Positions 19,002 through 27,717 of a stretch of DNA of 64,000 nt are shown piece after piece. How positions within the stretch are numbered: the stretch's first letter is position 1; each line of letters begins with the position of its first letter. The position numbers were made by a program, and so were the translations under genes. Below the pieces are notes generated by a model. It was not told the origin of the DNA. It did no database searches and was given only the letters and a program-made list of their open reading frames with translations. This DNA is from an uncultured Muribaculaceae bacterium (GTDB taxonomy: Bacteria > Bacteroidota > Bacteroidia > Bacteroidales > Muribaculaceae). The stretch covers positions 186,001-250,000 of the forward strand of contig CAJTTG010000003.1 in the NCBI GenBank assembly GCA_910579185.1. Direction: 5' to 3'.

Positions 19002-19586
19002 TCAGCGACGTATTTCAGTTGGCAACCCTTTCTCTTTCAGATAGAAATATCTCCATAACGGAGCGAGCATGAGCGATTGTTTCATATCATCGTCCATCAT
19101 CATCTCCAGAAGTTCTTCGCGGCTCAATGTCAGAGGGGTGACCATCTCTGTCGGATCCAGATGCTGTTCCTGCGTCAGTTCAACGCCCTCGGCAAGATAG
19201 CAGTAGGTCAGATTATTGGTGGTCGAGGGGTTGCCGGAGATCACGCATTGGAGTGTCCATTTGCCTCCCGTATAGCCTGTTTCTTCAGCAAGTTCACGTC
19301 GGCCGGCTGCCTCCGGATCCTCTCCCGGCTCTACAACGCCGGCACACAGTTCCGTCGACATAACGCCAAGACCGTGGCGGTATTGGCGCACCATCACGTA
19401 GCGGCCATCCTTTGTGACCGCTATCACATTGACCCACGAAGGATATTCAAGCACGTAGAATTCCGGATTCACGCGCCCGTCGGGCAGTTGCAATGCATCC
19501 TTACGGGCTGTAAGCCATGGTCGTCGTATCAGATATTCGCTCGACAGGATCTTATATTGCCGGGCTTCGTCGTTTTCTTCTTTCAT
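19002..19586 (-). CDS. Nudix hydrolase, ADP-ribose pyrophosphatase-like
   Basis: A 194-residue Nudix protein from the ATG at 19586. The Nudix box GX5EX7REUXEEXGU is intact at about 83-105 (GVVEPGEDPEAAGRRELAEE). The N-terminal strands and the acidic C-terminal helix (MMMDDDM) fit the ADP-ribose pyrophosphatase subgroup, but substrate choice in this superfamily cannot be fixed from sequence alone. The open frame extends 22 codons upstream to a non-ATG start; the ATG version begins at MKEENDEARQYKI, which is more family-like. First gene of nudix-priA-tamB, divergent from galM. Confidence 0.85.
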   Translation of the reverse strand: MKEENDEARQYKILSSEYLIRRPWLTARKDALQLPDGRVNPEFYVLEYPSWVNVIAVTKDGRYVMVRQYRHGLGVMSTELCAGVVEPGEDPEAAGRRELAEETGYTGGKWTLQCVISGNPSTTNNLTYCYLAEGVELTQEQHLDPTEMVTPLTLSREELLEMMMDDDMKQSLMLAPLWRYFYLKEKGLPTEIRR

Positions 19587-19616
19587 ATTACAAAAGTAGC
19601 TATTTTTATATGAAAA

Positions 19617-19649
19617 TTTGGGCTGGCCGGGATATTTTATGTAATTTAG
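19617..19649 (+). promoter_or_regulatory. Promoter of galM
   Basis: TTTG (19617-19620), 21-nt spacer, TAATTTAG (19642-19649; one mismatch to TAnnTTTG). Start of transcription is expected near 19656, about 26 nt before the ATG. Confidence 0.6.
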
Positions 19650-19681
19650 CATTCAGAACTCAATAATCAATACCCTTGAAA

Positions 19682-20731
19682 ATGAAAATTGAAAAATCAA
19701 CAGTGGCTTCGCCCAAAGGCGACATCACTCTCTTCACGCTGACAAATGCCGAAGGCGCCCAGGTGACTCTCTCAAGCCTCGGAGCCGGAATCGTCAGTGT
19801 CAAAGTCCCCGACAGCAAAGGCAACTTTGCCGATGTCGCTCTTGGCTACGCTGATCCTGCCGACTATATTGCCGACGGTCCTTGTGCCGGTAAAGTCCCC
19901 GGACGTTATGCCAACCGCATCGCCGGAGGCAAGCTCCGCGTCGATGGACGCGACTATCAGCTGGCCATCAACAATGGCCCTAACGCTCTTCATGGCGGCC
20001 CCGAAGGCTTCCAGAATCAGATTTGGAAAGCGCGTGTTGACCACGATGACGATTCCATCGTTTTCTCGCGTGTCAGCCCCGATGGCGAGGAAAACTATCC
20101 CGGTAAACTCGATGTCGAGGCGCGTTACTCGTGGAGCGATGATTGCACTCTCGCTTTGGAGCTGACAGCTACAACATCGGCTCCGACAGTGGTCAATCTG
20201 ACTAACCATTGCTACTGGAACCTCGATGGAAACAACTCCGGCTCTGTGCTCAATCATAAACTATGGATTGGCGCACACCGCTATCTCCCCACCGACGATA
20301 CCCTTATTCCGACCGGTGAGATGGCTCCTGTCGAGGGTACGCCGATGGACTTCACCACCCCCAAGGTTATCGGTCGCGATATCAAAACCGATTTCCCTGC
20401 TCTAAACTATGGTAAGGGCTACGACAACTGCTGGGTGGTCGACGGATTTAAGAAAGACCACTTGAAACACGTGGCCACGCTTGAAGCTCCGCTATCAGGA
20501 CGTATCCTTGAGGTTCTTACAACTCAGCCTGCCGCTCAGGTCTACACCGGTAACTGGCTTGCTGGATCGCCTCTCAACAAGGATGGACGTTCCTACGATG
20601 ATTATGATGGTGTCGCAATCGAGTGCCAGTCTATGCCCGATTCCCCCAACCATGCCGATTTCCCTACGACTCAGTTGTATCCCGGCGACATTTATCAACA
20701 GACGATCGTGTTCAAATTCAAAACAAAATAA
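19682..20731 (+). CDS. galM: Aldose 1-epimerase (mutarotase)
   Basis: A 349-residue GalM-family protein that interconverts alpha and beta anomers of sugars such as galactose and glucose. Family features: GRYANRIAGGK (Arg/Asn substrate loop), NNGPNALHGG (His), NLTNHCYWNLDG (catalytic His) and, near the C-terminus, DGVAIECQSMPDSPN with the catalytic Glu. A TTG two codons upstream (19676) is in frame, but the ATG at 19682 is preferred. There is no signal peptide, so it is cytoplasmic. The nucleotidyltransferase gene follows 15 bp later, indicating a sugar-use operon. Confidence 0.93.
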   Translation: MKIEKSTVASPKGDITLFTLTNAEGAQVTLSSLGAGIVSVKVPDSKGNFADVALGYADPADYIADGPCAGKVPGRYANRIAGGKLRVDGRDYQLAINNGPNALHGGPEGFQNQIWKARVDHDDDSIVFSRVSPDGEENYPGKLDVEARYSWSDDCTLALELTATTSAPTVVNLTNHCYWNLDGNNSGSVLNHKLWIGAHRYLPTDDTLIPTGEMAPVEGTPMDFTTPKVIGRDIKTDFPALNYGKGYDNCWVVDGFKKDHLKHVATLEAPLSGRILEVLTTQPAAQVYTGNWLAGSPLNKDGRSYDDYDGVAIECQSMPDSPNHADFPTTQLYPGDIYQQTIVFKFKTK

Positions 20732-20746
20732 ATCTTTTTTTCAACA

Positions 20747-21652
20747 ATGAAACCAACTCTTTTTGTTCTTGCAGCTGGCATGGGCAGCCGTTACGGAGGT
20801 CTCAAGCAGCTCGATGGCCTCGGCCCCAACGGCGAGACTATCATGGACTATTCTATCTATGATGCTATCAAAGCCGGTTTTGGAAAAGTAGTTTTCGTTA
20901 TCCGTAAGGATTTCGAACAGGATTTCCGCGAGAAGATCCTCTCAAAATATGAAGGACACATCCCCGTTGAGGTTGTTTTCCAGTCTATCGACAATCTCCC
21001 CGAAGGCTACACATGTCCTGCCGACCGTTCAAAACCATGGGGTACCAACCATGCTGTTCTGATGGGTAAGGATGTGATCAAGGAACCGTTTGCAGTTATC
21101 AACGCCGACGATTTCTATGGCCGCAATGCCTTTGAAGTTATTGCTAAGGAACTTTCGCGTGAGCGCGACCGCAAGGGCGACTACTGCATGGTAGGTTTCC
21201 GTGTCGGCAACACTATGACCGAGAACGGATCCGTGGCTCGTGGTGTATGCTCCACTTCAGAGGATGGTCTGCTGACTGGCGTTGTTGAGCGCACTGCCAT
21301 ATCCTACGATCCTGAGCATCGTATCGTGTTCACCGACGAGAACGGACAGGTGCAGACTCTCGCTCCCGAGACTCCCGTATCAATGAATCTCTGGGGATTC
21401 ACTCCCGACTATTTCGATTATAGCGAGCGCGAATTTAAGAAATTCCTCGACAAGGATATCAATACTCCCAAGTCGGAATTCTTCATTCCCTTGTGTATTG
21501 ACACTCTGATCCACAACGGAGAGGCAACAGTCAAAGTCCTCGACACCGATTCAAAATGGTTTGGCGTGACTTATGCTGCCGATCGTCCTGGTGTGGTTGA
21601 GAAATTTGCTCAGCTCCATACCGACGGAACATATCCCGAGCGTTTATTCTGA
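20747..21652 (+). CDS. Sugar-phosphate nucleotidyltransferase-like protein
   Basis: A 301-residue protein with the nucleotidyltransferase Rossmann start LAAGMGSRYGGLKQL (Gly-rich loop plus Lys) and a metal-binding Asp pair in INADDFYG. It resembles GlmU/RmlA-type N-terminal domains without an acyltransferase part. In other gut bacteria such genes lie beside N-acetylhexosamine kinase genes; that partner is absent here and the neighbour is galM. Likely activates a hexose-1-phosphate to a nucleotide sugar; the exact sugar is unknown. A perfect 44-bp palindrome lies 23 bp after its stop. Confidence 0.8.
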   Translation: MKPTLFVLAAGMGSRYGGLKQLDGLGPNGETIMDYSIYDAIKAGFGKVVFVIRKDFEQDFREKILSKYEGHIPVEVVFQSIDNLPEGYTCPADRSKPWGTNHAVLMGKDVIKEPFAVINADDFYGRNAFEVIAKELSRERDRKGDYCMVGFRVGNTMTENGSVARGVCSTSEDGLLTGVVERTAISYDPEHRIVFTDENGQVQTLAPETPVSMNLWGFTPDYFDYSEREFKKFLDKDINTPKSEFFIPLCIDTLIHNGEATVKVLDTDSKWFGVTYAADRPGVVEKFAQLHTDGTYPERLF

Positions 21653-21675
21653 TCCCGACAACTTATAACGCAATG

Positions 21676-21719
21676 AAAAATAGCGAAACTTGCCGATATC
21701 GGCAAGTTTCGCTATTTTT
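21676..21719 (+). terminator. Perfect 44-bp palindrome, probable terminator
   Basis: The two 22-bp halves are exact reverse complements with no spacer; the outer five bases are A on the left and T on the right, giving a stem with a U tail. It should end the galM-nucleotidyltransferase transcript. The Fic promoter candidate lies 29 bp further on. Because it is symmetrical it could also act on the other strand. Confidence 0.8.
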
Positions 21720-21748
21720 GTATCCAAATCTTGATGATCCCTTGCCGA

Positions 21749-21756
21749 TAACTTTG
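21749..21756 (+). promoter_or_regulatory. -7 element upstream of the Fic gene
   Basis: TAACTTTG matches TAnnTTTG. Predicted start near 21763, giving a leader of about 60 nt. The upstream TTTG is not at the usual spacing. Confidence 0.45.
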
Positions 21757-21823
21757 TGCGCCGGCAGATTCATACAGAATAATAGGTTGTTAAGACACAG
21801 CCATAAAACAGACACTTGTAAAA

Positions 21824-22714
21824 ATGGATTATATCTCAGTTAAAGAATGGGCACAACGCCATGATGTTTCGGAACGGACTGCCAGAAATTATTGTGCCCA
21901 TGGTAAGTTGGAAGGTGCATATATGGTTGGTAAGACATGGAATGTACCATCTGACGCAGAATTGCCGCAGCGTAAGATCAGTGGTAAGAAATCCCCACTC
22001 CTGACTATGCTCCGTGAACAGATGTCTGGGAAAATGAAGGGTGGGATTTATCATCGTGTGCAAGTTGATCTGACATATAATTCAAACCATATTGAGGGCA
22101 GTAGGCTGACACACGATCAAACGAGATACATATTCGAGACAAATACTGTTGGAGTTACGGATGTCTCTGTGAATGTGGATGATATTATTGAGACAACAAA
22201 TCATTTTAGAGCCATAGATTTTGTAATATCAAAAACGGATGGAAGGCTTACGGAGTCGTATATAAAACAGCTTCACTATATTCTGAAATCAGGTACTTCC
22301 GATCAGCGGAAGAGCTGGTTTAGGGTAGGAGACTATAAGAAATTACCAAATGAGGTTGGCGGTAATGATACTGTGGAACCGGAGGATGTTCATCAGGAGA
22401 TGAAGACCCTGCTTAAGGAATATAATGAAAAGAAAAGGCCTTCTTTTGAGGATATTATAGACTTTCATCATCGGTTTGAGTCCATACATCCTTTTCAGGA
22501 TGGCAACGGACGTGTCGGACGTCTGATTATGTTTAGGGAATGTCTACGTCATGGTTATGTCCCTTTTATCATTACCGATGATGTGAAGATGTTCTATTAC
22601 AATGGACTGCGGAATTGGCCGGCCATTAAGGGGTTCCTGCTTGATACTTGCTTGGCTGCGCAGGATAATTTTAAATTGCTTCTGGATAAGTTCCGCATAC
22701 CCTATGATGATTGA
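21824..22714 (+). CDS. Fic-domain AMP-transferase-like protein with N-terminal HTH
   Basis: A 296-residue Fic protein. Residues 1-50 resemble a MerR-like winged helix (VKEWAQRHDVSERTARNYC, then KTWNVPSDA). The Fic core follows, with the intact active motif HPFQDGNGRVGR (222-233; His222, Asp226). An inhibitory motif SNHIEG (87-92; form S/T-x-x-x-E-G/N) precedes it, so it looks like a class II, self-inhibited Fic enzyme that would modify target hydroxyls with AMP. The target is unknown. No Fic antitoxin gene is adjacent. It is AT-rich against its neighbours and stops only 5 bp from the end of trkH on the other strand. Confidence 0.88.
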   Translation: MDYISVKEWAQRHDVSERTARNYCAHGKLEGAYMVGKTWNVPSDAELPQRKISGKKSPLLTMLREQMSGKMKGGIYHRVQVDLTYNSNHIEGSRLTHDQTRYIFETNTVGVTDVSVNVDDIIETTNHFRAIDFVISKTDGRLTESYIKQLHYILKSGTSDQRKSWFRVGDYKKLPNEVGGNDTVEPEDVHQEMKTLLKEYNEKKRPSFEDIIDFHHRFESIHPFQDGNGRVGRLIMFRECLRHGYVPFIITDDVKMFYYNGLRNWPAIKGFLLDTCLAAQDNFKLLLDKFRIPYDD

Positions 22715-22719
22715 GGGCG

Positions 22720-24189
22720 TTATTTGGTCCAGAACCCTCGGGTGAACAGGATCAGCACAGTAAACAGCTCCAGACGCCCTATAAGCATGAGCATCGACAG
22801 CACCCATTTACCGGAGGCCGGTATGATGTCGAAACTGCCACCATATCCCGTCACGCCGGCACCGAAGCCCGTGTTGCTGACGCAGGAGAAGGCCGAGAAG
22901 AAGGAATCGATCAGAGGCAATCCGGTTGCCGTCAGGATAATGCCGCCGACCATTATTACTATCACATAGATACAGAGGAATGCGATCACTTTCGACACTA
23001 TGTCAGGCGATACAACCTTATGATTGATTCTGACCGAGGTGATTGTGTTGGGGTGGATACACCGGTATAGCTCGTTGCGTGAGTTCTTGACCAGAAAAAG
23101 CATTCGGTCAATCTTGGCACCGCCACTCGTGGAGCCGGCACACGAACCGGTGAACATCAGCACGAACATCAGTGCCAGGATAAATGGACCCCAGTTCTCG
23201 AAGTTGCAGACTGAAAGTCCGGTCGATGTGATCGTTGAGATTATCTGGAACAGGGGATAGATCGTGACATCGCGCCAGTCGTTGACCTGTCCGCGGTGGA
23301 TGATGCTCAGAACGAAACACACGAAAAAGAATGCTATCAATGCCACGTATGCCCGGAACACGTCGTTCTTGATCAGACTCATTGGCTTGCCTTGCAACGC
23401 CTTATAGATAAGAGCGAAACTCGTACCGCCAAGAAACATGAATATCGTGACAACGATCGTCGTGTAATCTGAATTATAGAATGCGAGTGAGGAATCTCTG
23501 GTGGAGAACCCTCCGGTCGATATGGTGGAGAATGCATGGCAAATGGCATCGTAGAGTGACATGGGGCCTACCCATAGAAGTATGATCAGCATTGCCGTCA
23601 AAAGAAAATATAGTCCCCATAGACTTTTTGCCGTCTGGCTTACTCGCGGACGGATCTTGTCGTGGGTTATGCCCGTAACCTCCGCATTGAACATCTGCAT
23701 GCCACCCGAATGGTTGAGCATCGGGATAACGGCCAGGGTGAACAGTATTATTCCCATGCCGCCAAGCCATTGCATCAGGCTGCGCCACATGTTGATCGAC
23801 TTGGAGTAGTGTTCCACTGATTCCAGAACCGTGCAGCCGGTTGTTGTGAACCCCGACATCGATTCAAAGAATGCCGAGCTCACGTCGACTCCGTTCTCGC
23901 ATAGCAGAAACGGGATCATACCGAAGATCGAGAACATGACCCAGACAAGGGCTGTCAGCAGGAATCCCTCGCGTTTGCCCATCCCTTCGCCTCCGTGGCG
24001 AAGGAGAAAGGTGAGTGCCAGTCCGGCCACTGCTGTGCTGCCTGTGCCTATGGCGAATGCCATGAAATCGCTTTCGCCGTAATATGCCGCCGTGGCAAGA
24101 GGTATGAGCATGAAACCGGCCTCTATCATCAGAAGCCAGCCTATAACACGGAATATCAGGTTGAAATTGATATGTCGGTATCTTGACAT
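22720..24189 (-). CDS. trkH: Trk-type potassium uptake membrane subunit
   Basis: A 489-residue polytopic membrane protein of the TrkH/KtrB family, the pore for K+ uptake. Four pore-loop repeats with filter glycines can be picked out: SGFTTTGCTV, FSTISTGGFSTRD, ISTITSTGLS and SCVSNTGFGAGVTG. The loop MFTGSCAGSTSGGAKI, typical of TrkH, lies between repeats 3 and 4. It follows trkA by 39 bp, making the two-part Trk system. The stop is 5 bp from the convergent Fic gene, leaving no room for a separate terminator. Confidence 0.93.
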   Translation of the reverse strand: MSRYRHINFNLIFRVIGWLLMIEAGFMLIPLATAAYYGESDFMAFAIGTGSTAVAGLALTFLLRHGGEGMGKREGFLLTALVWVMFSIFGMIPFLLCENGVDVSSAFFESMSGFTTTGCTVLESVEHYSKSINMWRSLMQWLGGMGIILFTLAVIPMLNHSGGMQMFNAEVTGITHDKIRPRVSQTAKSLWGLYFLLTAMLIILLWVGPMSLYDAICHAFSTISTGGFSTRDSSLAFYNSDYTTIVVTIFMFLGGTSFALIYKALQGKPMSLIKNDVFRAYVALIAFFFVCFVLSIIHRGQVNDWRDVTIYPLFQIISTITSTGLSVCNFENWGPFILALMFVLMFTGSCAGSTSGGAKIDRMLFLVKNSRNELYRCIHPNTITSVRINHKVVSPDIVSKVIAFLCIYVIVIMVGGIILTATGLPLIDSFFSAFSCVSNTGFGAGVTGYGGSFDIIPASGKWVLSMLMLIGRLELFTVLILFTRGFWTK

Positions 24190-24228
24190 TGAGCTGATTT
24201 TACTTATTGCAAATTGACCATCGGTCGT

Positions 24229-25563
24229 TTAGTTGAATAGTCGCTCGATCTTGTGGATTACTCCCGACAGACAGAACACAACCACATGGTCGCCGGCCAT
24301 GATCTGTGTGTTACCGCCAACGAGCATTCCCTTGCCGTCGCGGATAAGTCCGGCTATCGTCATGTCGCGGTTCAACGACAGGTCTTTAACCGCGCCTCGG
24401 GTTACTTTGGCTCCTGGCTTGACCTCGATTTCTGCAACGTCGGCATCGGCAAGTGCCATGAATTTCGACGATTCCGAATCTTCGTCAAGCAGCATCTGGA
24501 ATATCCTTCCGGAGGCAAGCAGTTTTTTGTTGATCGTTGTGCCTATGTTGAGGTTCTCTGCCTCGCAGATATATTGGATATCCTCCACTTCGGCCACGGT
24601 TTTGTGAACGCCGCTCTCCTTGGCTGTCAGCGATGTGAGTATGTTGGTCTCGGAGCGGTCGGTCAATGCTATGAACGCGTCGGTTTCCTCTATGCCCTCT
24701 TCGCGAAGTATCTCTATGTCGCGTGCGTCAGCGTGGATCACGTCGGCTTCCGGACACAGCTCGGTCAGTCGGGTGCAGCGCGATCTGTCGAGTTCTATGA
24801 TGCGGAATCGGTAGCGGTCGCCGGCCATGGCTATGAGGCGGACGGCGATCCGGCTGCCACCCATGATGACGACTTTCCGTATGTCTACCTCCGTTTTGCC
24901 ACATTTCTCGCGCAGGTCGTCAACTCCGTCGCGTGTCGTGGTCACGTAGATTATGTCTCCGGGGCGGATGTAGTCGTTGCCTCGTGGAATGATGGTCTCG
25001 TGATGGCGTTTGATGGCCGATATGTGGAATTGGTGTGTGACGCTTGACAGATCTTTGAGCTGGGTGTTGGCCAATGGAGCCGTTTCGCGGATCTTTACGC
25101 CTACAACAATCAGTTGTCCTTCGTGTAGTTCGAACCAGTTTCTGACCCAGTTGCGTTGCAAGGCTTTGAGTATCTCTTTGGCTGCCAGATATTCCGGATA
25201 GATCATCACGTCTATTCCTTGATTGCGGAAAAACTGGGTGTTTCCGTCGCGCATGAACTCATAGTTGTCTATTCGCGCCACGGTTTTCTTGGCTCCAAGG
25301 TTCTTGGCCATCGTACACGCCACAACATTGGTCGTTTCCTCGGGGGTGACGGCTATGAACAGATCGCATTTTCCGGCACGGGCTTCACGGAGTACATCGA
25401 ATGATATTGGTGAGCCACGCAAAGTCAGCAGATTGCATGTGGCGTCGATCTGTGCAAGGCGTTCGCCGTTGGTGTCTATCAGGGTGATGTCCTGATTCTC
25501 ACGAGATAACAGCTTCGCCAGATGGGTGCCTACTTCGCCGGCACCGGCTATCACGATCTTCAT
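24229..25563 (-). CDS. trkA: Trk potassium transporter regulatory subunit
   Basis: A 444-residue cytoplasmic regulator with two RCK modules. Each begins with a nucleotide-binding Rossmann motif: IAGAGEVGTHLAKLL (near residue 4) and IMGGSRIAVRLIAM (near 233), each followed by a TrkA_C domain. It gates TrkH in response to nucleotides. The first Gly motif is canonical and the second is degenerate, as is usual. Its ATG overlaps the dxs stop by 4 bp. Confidence 0.93.
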   Translation of the reverse strand: MKIVIAGAGEVGTHLAKLLSRENQDITLIDTNGERLAQIDATCNLLTLRGSPISFDVLREARAGKCDLFIAVTPEETTNVVACTMAKNLGAKKTVARIDNYEFMRDGNTQFFRNQGIDVMIYPEYLAAKEILKALQRNWVRNWFELHEGQLIVVGVKIRETAPLANTQLKDLSSVTHQFHISAIKRHHETIIPRGNDYIRPGDIIYVTTTRDGVDDLREKCGKTEVDIRKVVIMGGSRIAVRLIAMAGDRYRFRIIELDRSRCTRLTELCPEADVIHADARDIEILREEGIEETDAFIALTDRSETNILTSLTAKESGVHKTVAEVEDIQYICEAENLNIGTTINKKLLASGRIFQMLLDEDSESSKFMALADADVAEIEVKPGAKVTRGAVKDLSLNRDMTIAGLIRDGKGMLVGGNTQIMAGDHVVVFCLSGVIHKIERLFN

Positions 25564-27527
25564 TTCACAATGGTTTTAATAGCGTTGTAGATTGCGTCTG
25601 AATCCATTCCGGCAAGATGATGCAGCTGATCCACCGTGCCTTGGGGGACAAACTGGTCTGGGATGCCTATGCGGCTCACACGGTTGCTGTAGTCATGATC
25701 CGACAGCCATTCTATGACCGCGGTCCCGAGGCCGCCGCGACGCGCTGCGTCCTCTACCGTGACGATCGGCATGCCGCTTTCGCCTATGCGTGTCAGTATA
25801 TCTTCATCTATGGGCTTCAGGAAGATCATGTCGTAGTGTGCTACGCCGATCCCTTCCGCTCTGGCTTTCTCCGCTGCTTTGCTTGCTTCCGATGCTATCG
25901 GGCCTATGGTAAGCAATGCTACATCTTTCCCTTCTGTCAGCTGTTCGCCTTTGCCTATGGGAAGTGCGTTCATCGGTTGTTGCCAATGCACTATCTTCCC
26001 GTTGCCGCGTGGATATCGGATGGCCCACGGACCTGTGGTGCCTTCCGAGAGTGCCGTTTTCATTAGATGGCGCAGATAGATCTCGTTGCGTGGTGAGGCG
26101 ATGGTCATGCCGGGGATGTGGCTGAGATAGCTCAGGTCGAATGCTCCGTGGTGGGTTGCTCCGTCTTCCCCGACTATTCCGGCGCGGTCTATTGCGAAGA
26201 CTACCGGCAGACTGTGCAGTGCGACGTCATGGATTATATGGTCGTAGGCGCGCTGTAGAAATGATGAATAGATGGCCACAACCGGTCGTTTGCCATCCTT
26301 GGCCAATCCGCCGGCGAAAGTGACGGCATGCCCTTCTGATATGCCTACATCAAATGTTCGGTCGGGCATCGCTTCCAGCATCTTCGACATGGAAGTGCCG
26401 GAGGGCATTGCCGCTGTGATACCTACTATATTTTCGTTCTCTTTGGCAAGTTCTACGAGTGTCTCGCCGAAAACATCCTGATATTTTGCCGGTTTATCGC
26501 CGGGGGCGGCTTTGATCAGTTCGCCATTGTCCGGATTGAATAGACCGGGAGCGTGCCAGTGGGCTGGATCAAGTTCGGCCGGACGGTAACCGCGTCCTTT
26601 GACGGTTCGCAGATGTAGGATCCTTGGACCGCTCATCTCTTTTATATCGTTAAGAATTCGGATGATTCTTGGCAGATCGTGGCCGTCGAATGGCCCGAAA
26701 TATCTGATATTGAGCCCTTCGAAGATGTTCTGTTCGCGGCTTATCAGCGATTTGAGGCTGTTGTTGAAACGCAGGACACGGCCGCGGTTCTTGTCGTTGA
26801 ACAGATGCGCTTTTTTCATGAACCGGTATGTCCGGTAGCGCAGGTTATTATAGCTTTTGGATGTCGTAAGATGAGCAAGATAGGAGTTGAGCGATCCCAC
26901 GTTGCGGTCTATCGACATATCGTTGTCGTTGAGGATGATCAGCAGGTTGTTGGCCGAGTTGGCGGCATTGTTGAGACCCTCGAATGCAAGACCGCCGCTG
27001 ATGGAGGCGTCGCCGATCACGGCTACAACATGACGTCGCGGTTCGTCATGGTTGAGAGCCGCCGCTACCGACATTCCCAAGGCTGCCGAGATGGAGTTGG
27101 AGGCATGGCCGGCAGCGAAGGTGTCATATTCGCTTTCGTTCGGATTCGGAAAGCCGCTCAGTCCGCCCAGACGGCGGTTGGTGTGGAATCGCTTGGCGCG
27201 TCCGGTGAGTAGTTTGTGCCCGTAAGCCTGATGACCCACGTCCCAGACTATTCTGTCGTATGGGGTATTGAAAACATAGTGGAGTGCCACGGTAAGTTCA
27301 ACCGAACCCATCGACGAGGCGAAATGACCTGGATTCTTGCTGAGGGCGTTGATCAGGAAATCGCGGATCTCGCTGCACACCTCCGGCAGCCGGTCCTGTG
27401 GCAGTTGACGGAGATCCGACGGACTGTCTATATGCGAGAGCAACGGATAGCGCACCTCGTCGAGACTCTGCACTGATTCGTCAGCCGGGGCAGTGAGGAT
27501 TATCGATTGCGGTTTCTTATTTTCCAT
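25560..27527 (-). CDS. dxs: 1-deoxy-D-xylulose-5-phosphate synthase
   Basis: A thiamine-diphosphate enzyme of 655 residues that joins pyruvate and glyceraldehyde-3-phosphate in the first step of the MEP isoprenoid pathway. Seen: HPGHFASSMGSVELTVALHY-like start (here NPGHFASS), WDVGHQAYGHK, the TPP motif GDASISGGLAFEGLNNA, ISEGHAVTFAGGLA with the catalytic Glu, and DRAGIVGEDGATHHG. Slightly longer than E. coli Dxs (620). It sits between a small membrane protein gene (11-bp overlap) and trkA (4-bp overlap). Confidence 0.95.
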   Translation of the reverse strand: MENKKPQSIILTAPADESVQSLDEVRYPLLSHIDSPSDLRQLPQDRLPEVCSEIRDFLINALSKNPGHFASSMGSVELTVALHYVFNTPYDRIVWDVGHQAYGHKLLTGRAKRFHTNRRLGGLSGFPNPNESEYDTFAAGHASNSISAALGMSVAAALNHDEPRRHVVAVIGDASISGGLAFEGLNNAANSANNLLIILNDNDMSIDRNVGSLNSYLAHLTTSKSYNNLRYRTYRFMKKAHLFNDKNRGRVLRFNNSLKSLISREQNIFEGLNIRYFGPFDGHDLPRIIRILNDIKEMSGPRILHLRTVKGRGYRPAELDPAHWHAPGLFNPDNGELIKAAPGDKPAKYQDVFGETLVELAKENENIVGITAAMPSGTSMSKMLEAMPDRTFDVGISEGHAVTFAGGLAKDGKRPVVAIYSSFLQRAYDHIIHDVALHSLPVVFAIDRAGIVGEDGATHHGAFDLSYLSHIPGMTIASPRNEIYLRHLMKTALSEGTTGPWAIRYPRGNGKIVHWQQPMNALPIGKGEQLTEGKDVALLTIGPIASEASKAAEKARAEGIGVAHYDMIFLKPIDEDILTRIGESGMPIVTVEDAARRGGLGTAVIEWLSDHDYSNRVSRIGIPDQFVPQGTVDQLHHLAGMDSDAIYNAIKTIVK

Positions 27528-27690
27528 TGCGGAAATATTTTTTATACAGCGGCACGAATACTATGATTCCCGACGCTATGATCCAAAAAATGGTCTTCAA
27601 TGTGACAGGCTGACTCGCGATAAGAAGATAGCATAACACTGCCCATAGCAGTGCCACGCAAACCATCCGGAATATTACAGCCTTGTTCAT
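27517..27690 (-). CDS. Small two-helix membrane protein between cinA and dxs
   Basis: A 57-residue protein from the ATG at 27690 with two hydrophobic helices (about 5-25 and 29-47) and a basic tail YKKYFRNGK. Its end overlaps the dxs start by 11 bp, and cinA ends 27 bp before its start, so it belongs to the tsaD-cinA-dxs-trk transcription unit. No family was recognised. The overlap and clean membrane pattern support it as a real gene. Confidence 0.6.
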   Translation of the reverse strand: MNKAVIFRMVCVALLWAVLCYLLIASQPVTLKTIFWIIASGIIVFVPLYKKYFRNGK

Positions 27691-27717
27691 ACTGATCGCA
27701 AATTTACAAAAATTCAA

